Source: a virus. Taken from it: a DNA stretch of 20,765 nucleotides. The number at the start of each line of letters is the position of its first letter. The first letter of the stretch is position 1. The position numbers were made by a program, and so were the translations under genes. Where the stretch lies: positions 1 through 20,765 of the IMG/VR virus record IMGVR_UViG_3300042554_000109; one strand, given 5' to 3'. The notes below the pieces were generated by a model that made no database searches, had not been told where the DNA came from, and saw only the letters and a list, made by a program, of their open reading frames with translations. This document shows positions 7,111-13,453 of this stretch, piece after piece.

Positions 7111-8058
7111 ATGACCCAATTTCGTACCTATGCCGCTATTGGTATGCGGGAGGACTTGAGCGATATTATTTATAATATCTCTCCAACCGATACGCCATTC
7201 CTATCTACCGTCGGCAAGACCAAGGCGACTGCCGTTTATCACGAGTGGCAGACTGACTCCCTGGCCGCTGCTGCTGCTAACGCCGCAGTTGAAGGTGCTG
7301 ACGCTTCTAGCGCGACGCTCAGCCCGACGACTCGTGTTGGCAACCGCACCCAGATCAGCCAGAAGACCGTTGCCGTGACCGGCACGCTGCAAGCTGTTGA
7401 CAAGGCTGGCCGCAAGTCGGAACTGGCCTATCAGCTGTCGAAGGCTTCGTCTGAGATCAAGCGCGACATGGAGTTCACCTTCCTGAACAACACCGTTCAG
7501 AGCAACGGAACCGCTGGTTCTACCGCTCGTGTGTTGGGTGGCCTCCAGACCTGGCTGGCGACGAACGGCGACTTCGGTTCGGGTGGCTCTGCTGGTTCTT
7601 CCGGCACGACCGCTCGCACGAACGGCACGAACCGCACCTTCACTGAGACCGAACTCAAGACGGTCATCAAGGAAGTGTTCGAGTCGGGTGGTTCGCCGAA
7701 GATTCTGATGGTGACCCCGGCGCACAAGCAGACGGTTTCCGCTTTTGCGGGTATCGCTGCCCAGCGTTACATGGCTCCTTCGGATGCTCCGACGACCATC
7801 ATCGGCGCTGCCGACATCTATCTGTCGGACTTCGGCTCGGTGAGCGTTGTTCCCAACCGCTTCATGCTGTCGGGCAACTCTGCTAACGAAGTGGCCTTTG
7901 TGCTTGATCCCGAGTACGCTGCTGTTGCTTATCTGCGTCCCTTCCAGACCATTGAGTTGGCGAAGAACGGCGACTCGGATCGCACTCAGCTGCTGGTGGA
8001 ATACACCCTCGAGGTCAAGAACGAAGCCGCTCACGGCATCATCGCTGACCTGTCGTAA
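7111..8058 (+). CDS. Major capsid protein (SU10/DUF5309 family)
   Basis: A 315-residue shell protein with the expected HK97-like fold. The N-terminus has the characteristic layout MTQFRTYAAIGMREDLSDII then ISPTDTPFLS, followed by AVYHEWQTDSL and RVGNRTQISQKTVAVTGT, which match the SU10-type major capsid family (DUF5309). The C-terminal half has ILMVTPAHKQTVSAFAG, VVPNRFM and LRPFQTIELAKNGDSDR..L.VEYTLEVKNE.AHG, the usual P-domain and E-loop surroundings. A Gly/Ser/Thr-rich stretch at about 155-175 is probably a surface loop. Start ATG 7111 has AAGGAA at 7101-7106. Codon use is strongly biased to C/G-ending codons, more than in neighbouring genes, as expected for the most abundant protein. The gene is immediately followed by an intrinsic terminator. 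Confidence 0.95.
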   Translation: MTQFRTYAAIGMREDLSDIIYNISPTDTPFLSTVGKTKATAVYHEWQTDSLAAAAANAAVEGADASSATLSPTTRVGNRTQISQKTVAVTGTLQAVDKAGRKSELAYQLSKASSEIKRDMEFTFLNNTVQSNGTAGSTARVLGGLQTWLATNGDFGSGGSAGSSGTTARTNGTNRTFTETELKTVIKEVFESGGSPKILMVTPAHKQTVSAFAGIAAQRYMAPSDAPTTIIGAADIYLSDFGSVSVVPNRFMLSGNSANEVAFVLDPEYAAVAYLRPFQTIELAKNGDSDRTQLLVEYTLEVKNEAAHGIIADLS

Positions 8059-8079
8059 GCCGATTTATCGGTGACAACT

Positions 8080-8110
8080 AAGGGGGCAGGGGCAACTCAG
8101 CCCCCTTTTT
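8080..8110 (+). terminator. Rho-independent terminator after the capsid gene
   Basis: AAGGGGGC at 8080-8087 pairs with GCCCCCTT at 8100-8107 (eight base pairs around a 12-base loop), and the descending arm runs into five T at 8106-8110. It lies 22 bases after the capsid stop and ends only three bases before the ATG of the next gene. It fits a terminator that limits transcription beyond the scaffold-capsid genes so that capsid mRNA exceeds tail mRNA. Confidence 0.88.
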
Positions 8111-8113
8111 CAC

Positions 8114-8443
8114 ATGAATATCAACGAAATCGCAAAAAACACCAAGGTAGTCCAGCGCAAGGCTCACACCGCTGATGATGGCGGGATCGTGATTGAGAGT
8201 TCGCAGGATGTGGGTGGGATCATTGAGTCCAATAAGGCTCAGTTCAACTCATACGATGAACGCGCCAAGTGGAGCGATCAATTGTTTGGGAACAAGATCG
8301 CCTCTGTGCCTTTGGTGGTGATTGACGATCTCAACAAAAAGGGCATCATGCGAGGGTTCCATGTGGTTGACCAGGCCCGATTCAAGGAATGGCTCAACAA
8401 TCCTGACAACCGCGCATTCCGCACCCGTCCAGGGAGGGTCTGA
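8114..8443 (+). CDS. Hypothetical protein between capsid and adaptor (109 aa)
   Basis: A 109-residue protein of unknown function. The N-terminal 45 residues are polar (NINEIAKNTKVVQ, then GGIVIESSQDVGG), followed by YDERAKWSDQLFGNKIAS, a VPLVVIDDL strand, and a C-terminal amphipathic helix with basic tail (ARFKEWLNNPDNRAFRTRPGRV). No membrane segment or signal peptide is seen. Position between capsid and adaptor suggests a capsid-decorating, head-completion or assembly role. The start is unusual: the 15 bases before ATG 8114 are the C/T-rich descending arm and T-run of the terminator, with no Shine-Dalgarno sequence, and no better start lies downstream before conserved-looking sequence. The stop overlaps the adaptor start by one base (TGATG at 8441-8445). 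Confidence 0.8.
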   Translation: MNINEIAKNTKVVQRKAHTADDGGIVIESSQDVGGIIESNKAQFNSYDERAKWSDQLFGNKIASVPLVVIDDLNKKGIMRGFHVVDQARFKEWLNNPDNRAFRTRPGRV

Positions 8444-9063
8444 TGGCTATCGCCACTTATTCTGATCTTAAGACCGCAGTTGCGGACTATCTAGCTCGGT
8501 CTGATCTGACCAGCAAGATTCCTGACTTCATCACATTCGCAGAGAATCGCCTTCGCCGGGATTTGCGGATTCGGCAGATGCTTAAGCTCGTCAATGCGAC
8601 GATGACCGCTAACGACTCCACGCTATCGCTGCCGAGTGATTTTCTGGAGATGCGCGATATTCATCTGAACACAACTCCTAACTTTGCTTTGGAGTACCTT
8701 TCTCCAAATATCTTCTATCGCAATGCCGACGCAACAAACACGGGCGTTCCGAAGAAGTACACCCTGTTAGCGAGTGAGTTTCAGTTTGCTCCGATCCCGG
8801 ACTCTGCTTACAACGTGCGGATGCTGTACTACGCAGCTCCGGCCTATCTGAGCGACTCAAACACCTCAAACGTGTTTCTTGCGAACTGCCCTGATGCGCT
8901 GCTTTATGCCTCTTTGGGAGAGGCGGAGCCTTACATCATGAATGATGAGCGACTCGCTACATGGGCCGCGCTGTATCAGAGGGCAATTGACACTATCACT
9001 GCTTCTGATGATCGGGGAGAATACGCAGGTGTTCCCCTTACCATGACACTCGCTCGGAGATAA
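8443..9063 (+). CDS. Head-tail adaptor protein (SU10 adaptor-like)
   Basis: A 206-residue protein expected to form the ring under the portal that links head and tail nozzle. The N-terminal helices YSDLKTAVADYLARSDL and IPDFITFAENRLRRDLRIRQM match the common phage adaptor layout, in which an N-terminal helical bundle precedes a beta insertion. The insertion is seen here as TLSLPSDFLEMRDIHL and FQFAPIPD...YNVRMLYYAAPAYLS. The C-terminus returns to helix (CPDALLYASLGEAEPYIMND, WAALYQRAIDTIT). Start ATG 8443 is preceded by GGGAGG at 8432-8437 and overlaps the upstream stop. Length is near that of T7 gp11-type and SU10-type adaptors. P22 gp4 occupies the same position in its own operon. The family call is good; the exact subfamily is inferred. 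Confidence 0.85.
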   Translation: MAIATYSDLKTAVADYLARSDLTSKIPDFITFAENRLRRDLRIRQMLKLVNATMTANDSTLSLPSDFLEMRDIHLNTTPNFALEYLSPNIFYRNADATNTGVPKKYTLLASEFQFAPIPDSAYNVRMLYYAAPAYLSDSNTSNVFLANCPDALLYASLGEAEPYIMNDERLATWAALYQRAIDTITASDDRGEYAGVPLTMTLARR

Positions 9064-9065
9064 AC

Positions 9066-9452
9066 ATGGCTGAAATGTCCAACTATCTGGAGAACGCGCT
9101 TGTAAACGCGACTCTTCGCAACACTTCTTATACCAGTCCTGCAACGATCTATGTGGCGCTATACACCACAGATCCTACCGATGCAGATACGGGTACTGAG
9201 GTGGCCGGGAATGGATACGCCCGTCAAAGCGTGGCGTTCTCCGCTCCTTCAAACGGCGCGACCTCAAACTCTGCGGCTGTTGAGTTCCCTCAAGCCACTG
9301 GTTCGTGGGGCACGGTGGCCTACATTGGCCTTCGGGATGCTTCCTCTGGCGGGAATCTGCTGTATCACACCGCGCTGGATGCGTCTAAGACCATCGCTAC
9401 TGGTGATGTGTTCCGCATCGCCATTGGATCGCTGTCTGTCACTCTGACGTAA
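9066..9452 (+). CDS. YVALYT-type phage structural protein, probably tail/neck-associated
   Basis: A 128-residue beta-rich protein. After a short N-terminal helix (SNYLENALVNATLRNTSY) comes the hallmark SPATIYVALYTTDPTDAD, followed by GTEVAGNGYARQSVAFSA, EFPQATGSWGTVAYIGLRD and a final pair of strands (TGDVFRIAIGSLSVTL). This layout is typical of a family often annotated as phage tail fibre or neck-proximal protein. The ATG at 9066 is chosen because GGAGA at 9056-9060 stands at good spacing; a second in-frame ATG at 9078 also matches the family's usual MSNYLEN beginning and cannot be excluded. The stop forms TAATG with the next gene. Exact virion position is unknown. Confidence 0.75.
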   Translation: MAEMSNYLENALVNATLRNTSYTSPATIYVALYTTDPTDADTGTEVAGNGYARQSVAFSAPSNGATSNSAAVEFPQATGSWGTVAYIGLRDASSGGNLLYHTALDASKTIATGDVFRIAIGSLSVTLT

Positions 9453-10042
9453 TGGCCGATCTCTACCCACCGTGGACAATAGACTCCCTTGATAACCTCA
9501 AGGCGAGTCTAGATGACCTCACACTAACGCTTGATTCTCCGCTCTACATCACAAGCGTTACACGGTGGGATGGTGACGCATCTGTAACGGCTTCAGCGAG
9601 TGTTGCAGCAAGCGCAACACTGGTTCAGCAAGCCTCTGCATCAATCACAGCATCCGCAAGTGTTTCTGCCTCTGCTCAACTGATTCAGAGTGCATCGGCA
9701 TCAATTACTGCATCGGGGACTTGCGAGGCAAATGCTGAGCGAATCCAGCAGGGGGTTGCCGACATCAGCGCGTCTGCTGAGTTCACCGCCAACGGTGGAC
9801 TGGTTGCTGAAGGTGTTGCAAGTGTCATCACAATTGCGGATGTTTCATGCTCTGCAAATGTGATCTATGCGCCTGTTGCGTCGATTACTGCCCAAGCTGT
9901 TGTGACTTGCGACGGCTTTAAGCAGGGCCAGGAGTGGAGTCCGGTGTCGGAATCTTCCGATACTTGGGATGATGTGGCGGTTGACACTACCACATGGGTT
10001 CCTGTTCCTGCCGCTGGCGGCTCATGGACTCTAAGGATTTGA
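9452..10042 (+). CDS. Repeat-built beta protein (Ala/Ser/Val-rich, 20-residue repeat)
   Basis: A 196-residue protein of unknown family, no recognised enzyme motif. After a 41-residue N-terminal part (LYPPWTIDSLDNL, DDLTLTLDSPLYITSVTRW) come five and a half copies of a precisely 20-residue repeat at residues 42-155, pattern (x)A(S/D)(I/V)TASA(x)(V)xASAxL(I/V)QxA. The C-terminal 40 residues are unlike the repeat and Trp-rich (GFKQGQEWSPV, SSDTWDDVAVDTTTWVPV, GGSWTLRI). Alternating small and hydrophobic residues suggest a regular beta structure, perhaps a beta-helix or stacked beta-hairpin stalk. The start is at ATG 9452 within TAATG; there is no clear ribosome binding site, so coupling to the upstream stop is likely. 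It sits between the YVALYT protein and the nozzle gene, so it is probably part of the tail or neck. Confidence 0.75.
   Translation: MADLYPPWTIDSLDNLKASLDDLTLTLDSPLYITSVTRWDGDASVTASASVAASATLVQQASASITASASVSASAQLIQSASASITASGTCEANAERIQQGVADISASAEFTANGGLVAEGVASVITIADVSCSANVIYAPVASITAQAVVTCDGFKQGQEWSPVSESSDTWDDVAVDTTTWVPVPAAGGSWTLRI
9575..9916 (+). repeat. In-frame 60-base (20-residue) tandem repeat, 5.5 copies
   Basis: Protein repeats begin at residues 42, 62, 82, 102, 122 and 142 (partial), that is at 9575, 9635, 9695, 9755, 9815 and 9875. Copies 1-3 are closest (SASITASASVSASAQLIQ-type); copies 4-6 have diverged but keep length 20 exactly. Constant unit length with diverging sequence suggests selection on structure (one turn or one hairpin per unit). 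Confidence 0.85.
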
Positions 10043-10043
10043 T

Positions 10044-11459
10044 ATGCCTGAAACCAAGATCACATTCGGAGAGTGGCTCCCAGACCAGCCGGGTATCGCA
10101 GGCGCGCTCCAGGCGGCATACAACGTTTATCCGCAGCAAGTTGGGTATGGGCCTGTTCCATCCACAACCGATTACTCAAATGCCGCCTCTGAGAACTTAA
10201 ACGGCATCTTCTCTGGGAAGATTTCTGCCACTTCTAGCTTGTTTGCGGGTGGCGCAACAAAGCTGTTTAAGTACGACTCAAGCACTCGCAACCTGTCTGA
10301 TGTCTCTAAGGTTGGTGGTTACACCAATTCAAAGTGGCGATTCGTTCAATTTGGTGATGTTGTCCTTGCGACCAACAATAACGCCAAGATTCAGTCGTTC
10401 ACCCTGAACTCAAGCACCGCATTCGCTGATGTCGCTGCGGCGGCTCCTGTTGCCGAGTACATCACGGTTGTTCGAGACTTCGTGGTCGCGGCAAACATCG
10501 CTTCTTATCCCAATCGAGTCCAATGGTCTGACATCAATGATGAAACAGACTGGACTTCTGGGCCTACCTCTCAGTCTGATTACCAGGATATTCCTGATGG
10601 TGGGGACATCCAGGGGATAACTGGTGGAGAGTTTGGGCTAGTCCTGCTCGAGAAGGCATTGGTTCGGATGAGCTATATCGGCTCTCCTTTGTTCTTCCAG
10701 TTTGACACCATCTCCCGCGAGATCGGATGCTATGAGCCTGGATCGGTCTGTCAGTATGGGAATGTGACCTTTTTCCTGTCTGATGACGGGTTCTATATGT
10801 GTGATGGACAGAAGGTCACTCCAATCGGCGCGGAAAAGGTAGATCGCTGGTTCTGGGACGACATCCTTCCTTCTTATGCGAACTTCAGCTCGGCCATTGA
10901 TCCGGTCAAGAAGGTAGTGATCTGGTGCTATCAGAACATCAGCGGCGGTTACTCTCTGTTGATCTATAACTGGCAGCTTGGCCGATGGTCTTACGGCACA
11001 ACAACCGCGAACATCATCGCTTCTGCTGCGACTCCTGGGGTGACGCTCGAGGGGCTAGACCTGTTCTCGATGTCTATTGATGCTCTTCCGGCGTCTTTGG
11101 ATTCGCGCCAATGGCTCGGTGGTAAGTTCATTTTCTCTGGAGCAACTGGGGCAAAGATCGTTACCTTCGAGGGCGCAAGTCAGTCTGCATTTATTGAGAC
11201 TGGAGATCTGAGTTCTGCTCCGAGCATCATCACTCTAGCCCGTCCACAGGTAGACAATGGGTCTGCGACTGTTGCTGTGGCTTCTAGAGAGATGCTAGAC
11301 GATACGATCTTCTACTCAACTGCTGTAGCCGCGAGTAACGAGAACCGAGTCTCTCTCAGAAGCTCAGGAAAGTACCACCGGATTAAGGTTGTGCCTACAG
11401 GGAACTGGACGACTGTGGCTGGTGTTGACATCAATGTCGTTCCGAGAGGTCGGCGATGA
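10044..11459 (+). CDS. Tail nozzle / phage stabilisation protein (P22 gp10-like)
   Basis: A 471-residue beta-rich protein closely matching in length P22 gp10 (472 aa), the hub that closes the portal channel and carries tail spikes. Features: a start FGEWLPDQPGIAGALQAAYNV-like segment (P22-type stabilisation proteins begin with a similar description of the input pattern), repeated beta strands with short turns (TKLFKYDSSTRNLSDVS, WRFVQFGDVVLATNNNAKIQ), then YPNRVQWSDINDETDW and YQDIPDGGDIQGITGGEFG, SYIGSPLFFQFDTIS, and GNVTFFLSDDGFYMCDG. The repeated pattern resembles a beta-propeller. Start ATG 10044 has AAGGA at 10033-10037 and follows the upstream stop by one base (TGATATG). The stop overlaps the next start. 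Its place after the adaptor and before the needle/ejection genes fits a nozzle role. Confidence 0.87.
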   Translation: MPETKITFGEWLPDQPGIAGALQAAYNVYPQQVGYGPVPSTTDYSNAASENLNGIFSGKISATSSLFAGGATKLFKYDSSTRNLSDVSKVGGYTNSKWRFVQFGDVVLATNNNAKIQSFTLNSSTAFADVAAAAPVAEYITVVRDFVVAANIASYPNRVQWSDINDETDWTSGPTSQSDYQDIPDGGDIQGITGGEFGLVLLEKALVRMSYIGSPLFFQFDTISREIGCYEPGSVCQYGNVTFFLSDDGFYMCDGQKVTPIGAEKVDRWFWDDILPSYANFSSAIDPVKKVVIWCYQNISGGYSLLIYNWQLGRWSYGTTTANIIASAATPGVTLEGLDLFSMSIDALPASLDSRQWLGGKFIFSGATGAKIVTFEGASQSAFIETGDLSSAPSIITLARPQVDNGSATVAVASREMLDDTIFYSTAVAASNENRVSLRSSGKYHRIKVVPTGNWTTVAGVDINVVPRGRR

Positions 11460-12238
11460 TGTTTCGTGTTCTACCCCCATTTGGCGCTGATCCTCGCGGC
11501 ATCGCTGAGGTAGTCAATGGGTTGATGAATGGCAAGTCCAACAATACCGGGACTGTCACTCTCAACACAGGGGGCGCGCTCACAACCACGCTCTACGATG
11601 AGCGAATTAGCCCAGACACGAAGATAGTTCTTCTCCCGTTCTCTGCTGCGGCTTATGCAGACCAACTCCCATTCGGGGCGTTTCAGGACTCCACCGATCA
11701 GACTGCGGCATCTACGACTGCGGCCTATGCGGTCACCCTGAACACGACTGATTACTCAAACGGGGTCACGGTCTCCAACAGTTCTCGGGTCAACTTCAAG
11801 AACCCTGGGACGTATAACATCCAGTTTTCTCTCCAGTTTGCTAACGCCGACTCACAGATTCAGGATGTTGACATCTGGTTCAGGAAGAACGGAACCGATG
11901 TGGCCGGAAGTAATAGCCGGTACTCAATCCCAAATAAGCATGGCAGCATCAACGGCCATCTGATCGCGGCTCTGAATTACTTTATTGAGCTGGCGGCGAA
12001 TGACTACATGGAGATCATGTGGGCGACAACCTCCACCCTAGTGACGCTTGAGCAGCTCCCAACCCAGACAACCCCTACCCGTCCGGCGACTCCAAGCGCA
12101 ATCGTGACGGCAAACTGCGTATCAATGGCGAGCATTGCAAATGTGTACGTTTCATCGCAGACTCAGGGATCGGCAACTATCAGCCATTACGCTAATTCCA
12201 CAGCCGATAAGACCTTTGCTTACATTTTGGTGGGATGA
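11456..12238 (+). CDS. Jelly-roll (C1q/TNF-like) tail protein
   Basis: A 260-residue protein. A short N-terminal helical part (DPRGIAEVVNGLMNGKSNNT) and a beta strand pair (GTVTLNTGGALTTTLYD) lead to a beta domain from about residue 85. Its strands include AAYAVTLNTTDYSNGVTV, SSRVNFKNPGTYNIQFSLQF, QDVDIWFRKNGTDVAGSNSR, and NYFIELAANDYMEIMWATT, the alternation seen in C1q/TNF-like jelly-roll domains common in aquatic phages. Two ATG codons lie in tandem at 11456 and 11459; the first overlaps the upstream TGA (ATGA). GAGAGG at 11444-11449 can serve either. It occupies the slot after the nozzle where P22 encodes its tail needle gp26, but it lacks a long central coiled coil. A distal tail knob or fibre is the likely role. 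Confidence 0.75.
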   Translation: MMFRVLPPFGADPRGIAEVVNGLMNGKSNNTGTVTLNTGGALTTTLYDERISPDTKIVLLPFSAAAYADQLPFGAFQDSTDQTAASTTAAYAVTLNTTDYSNGVTVSNSSRVNFKNPGTYNIQFSLQFANADSQIQDVDIWFRKNGTDVAGSNSRYSIPNKHGSINGHLIAALNYFIELAANDYMEIMWATTSTLVTLEQLPTQTTPTRPATPSAIVTANCVSMASIANVYVSSQTQGSATISHYANSTADKTFAYILVG

Positions 12239-12630
12239 TGGAAGTACGATTGATTTCCCCCAACGATCTGCGACAATGGTGGGGATTCGTCAGACCAGGA
12301 CTGCAGAAGATTCTCCACAAGACCCCGGAAGGATGGATTCCCGAGGATGTCTACACAGACTGTTTTAACGGGAAATCTATGCTCTGGGTCGGCCTGGTAG
12401 ACGCAAGGCCAATCGGGTTCATGGTTCTCCAGCCCCGAAACGACGCACTCCATGTTTGGTGCGCGTACCTTTCCGAAGTCGGGTACTTCGACGCAGGCTG
12501 GCAGCATCTTATGAACATTGCTCAACACGGTGATGCGAAACGCCTCACTTTTGAATCTTGGCGACCTGGTTGGACGCGCAAGGCAAAGCAACTAGGTTTT
12601 AAGCCCCGCTCGTGGGCGCTGGAGGTCTAA
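12235..12630 (+). CDS. GNAT-like acetyltransferase-fold protein
   Basis: A 131-residue protein with the general layout of short phage GNAT-like proteins: N-terminal helices (PNDLRQWWGFVRPGLQKIL), GWIPEDVYTDCFNGKSMLW with the strands WVGLVDARPIGFMVLQPR, then LHVWCAYL, a helix (FDAGWQHLMNIAQHGDAKRL), a strand TFESWRPGW and the terminal RKAKQLGFKPRSWALEV, which matches the GRxGWxRxLxxxGF ending of that family. The canonical acetyl-CoA loop (Q/RxxGxG/A) is not seen between the strand and main helix, so catalysis is doubtful. Tandem ATG codons at 12235 and 12238 overlap the upstream stop, as at 11456. Located between the jelly-roll protein and ejection proteins, roughly where P22 has gene 14. It may be a structural chaperone or a modifying enzyme; neither is shown. 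Confidence 0.7.
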   Translation: MMEVRLISPNDLRQWWGFVRPGLQKILHKTPEGWIPEDVYTDCFNGKSMLWVGLVDARPIGFMVLQPRNDALHVWCAYLSEVGYFDAGWQHLMNIAQHGDAKRLTFESWRPGWTRKAKQLGFKPRSWALEV

Positions 12631-13452
12631 ATGGGTGGTTCTACGCGAACTCAAACGACGACGAACGAACTCGATCCCGCAGTCCGTCCGTACGTCCAAT
12701 ATGGTCTGAGCGAAGCCCAACGGCTCTATCAGACCGAAACTCCTCAGTATTACCCTGGGCAGACCTTTGTTGGGCCTTCCGCGCAGACCCAGCAGGGTTT
12801 GACCGCGCTCCAGAATCGGGCGATCTACGGCTCTCCCCTGCTTCCTGGCGCTCAACAGCAGGCTCTCTCCACTATTCAGGGTCAATACCTAGGTGGAAAC
12901 CCTTTCTTCCAGGGGGCATTTCAGCCTGCTGCACAAGCCGCACAGCAGTCTTTCTATGACGCGATGCAGGGCATTTCCTCCAAAGCATCTCAGGCTGGAC
13001 GATACGGATCGGGCGCGATGGGTCAGCTTCAAGACCGGGCTTCTGGTCAGTTGGCTCAGACTCTTGCCAACACTGCTGGACAGTTGGCATACCAGAACTA
13101 CGAAGCCGAACGCGCTCGCCAGCAGGCAATGATCGGTGGCGCTCCTGCTTTGGCGGCGGCTGACTACGGTGACATTCAGCAACTGATGGGTGCAGGGCAG
13201 ACCGCAGAGGCTTACCAACAAGCCGCGCTCCAGGCTGACATCAATCGCTTCAACTTCCTTCAGGGATTGCCACAGGCGCAGCTTCAGAACTATCTGGCGG
13301 CCGTGCAGGGTTCTCCTCGAGGCTCCGTTCAAACGACTCCTGTCTATACGAACCGCGCTGCTGGCGCTCTTGGTGGCGCTCTGGCGGGTGGTCAGATGTT
13401 CGGGCCTGTAGGCGCGATTGGCGGCGGTCTCCTTGGCCTTTTGGGTGGGTGA
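12631..13452 (+). CDS. DNA-ejection-type internal virion protein 1 (273 aa)
   Basis: A Gln/Ala-rich, mostly helical protein. The N-terminus has LDPAVRPYVQYGLSEAQRLY then PQYYPGQTFVGPSAQTQQG, followed by a characteristic GRYGSGAMGQLQDRASGQLA motif leading into a helix with LAYQNYEAERARQQAM. This block is common in podovirus-like ejection/internal virion proteins. The last 30 residues are Gly/Ala-rich and hydrophobic (GALGGALAGGQMF then AIGGGLLGLLGG), as expected of a segment entering or crossing a membrane. Start ATG 12631 directly follows the previous stop and has GGAGGT at 12621-12626. Length is near that of P22 gp7 (229 aa), with which it is colinear. Function is inferred from composition and position. 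Confidence 0.72.
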   Translation: MGGSTRTQTTTNELDPAVRPYVQYGLSEAQRLYQTETPQYYPGQTFVGPSAQTQQGLTALQNRAIYGSPLLPGAQQQALSTIQGQYLGGNPFFQGAFQPAAQAAQQSFYDAMQGISSKASQAGRYGSGAMGQLQDRASGQLAQTLANTAGQLAYQNYEAERARQQAMIGGAPALAAADYGDIQQLMGAGQTAEAYQQAALQADINRFNFLQGLPQAQLQNYLAAVQGSPRGSVQTTPVYTNRAAGALGGALAGGQMFGPVGAIGGGLLGLLGG

Positions 13453-13453
13453 T

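Noticed and set aside
7201-8034. Long open frame on the minus strand opposite the capsid gene (277 codons)
   Set aside because: It mirrors the strong codon bias of the capsid gene, has no ribosome binding site or recognisable motif, and no other gene in the window is on the minus strand.
9575-9916. Regular 60-base repeat considered as a CRISPR or DNA-level iteron array
   Set aside because: Units are in frame, diverged at DNA level, without spacers; the conservation is at protein level.
13418-13453. Upstream GTG extension of the second ejection-type gene
   Set aside because: It would overlap the end of the preceding gene; ATG 13454 directly after the stop fits the TGATATG junction pattern.
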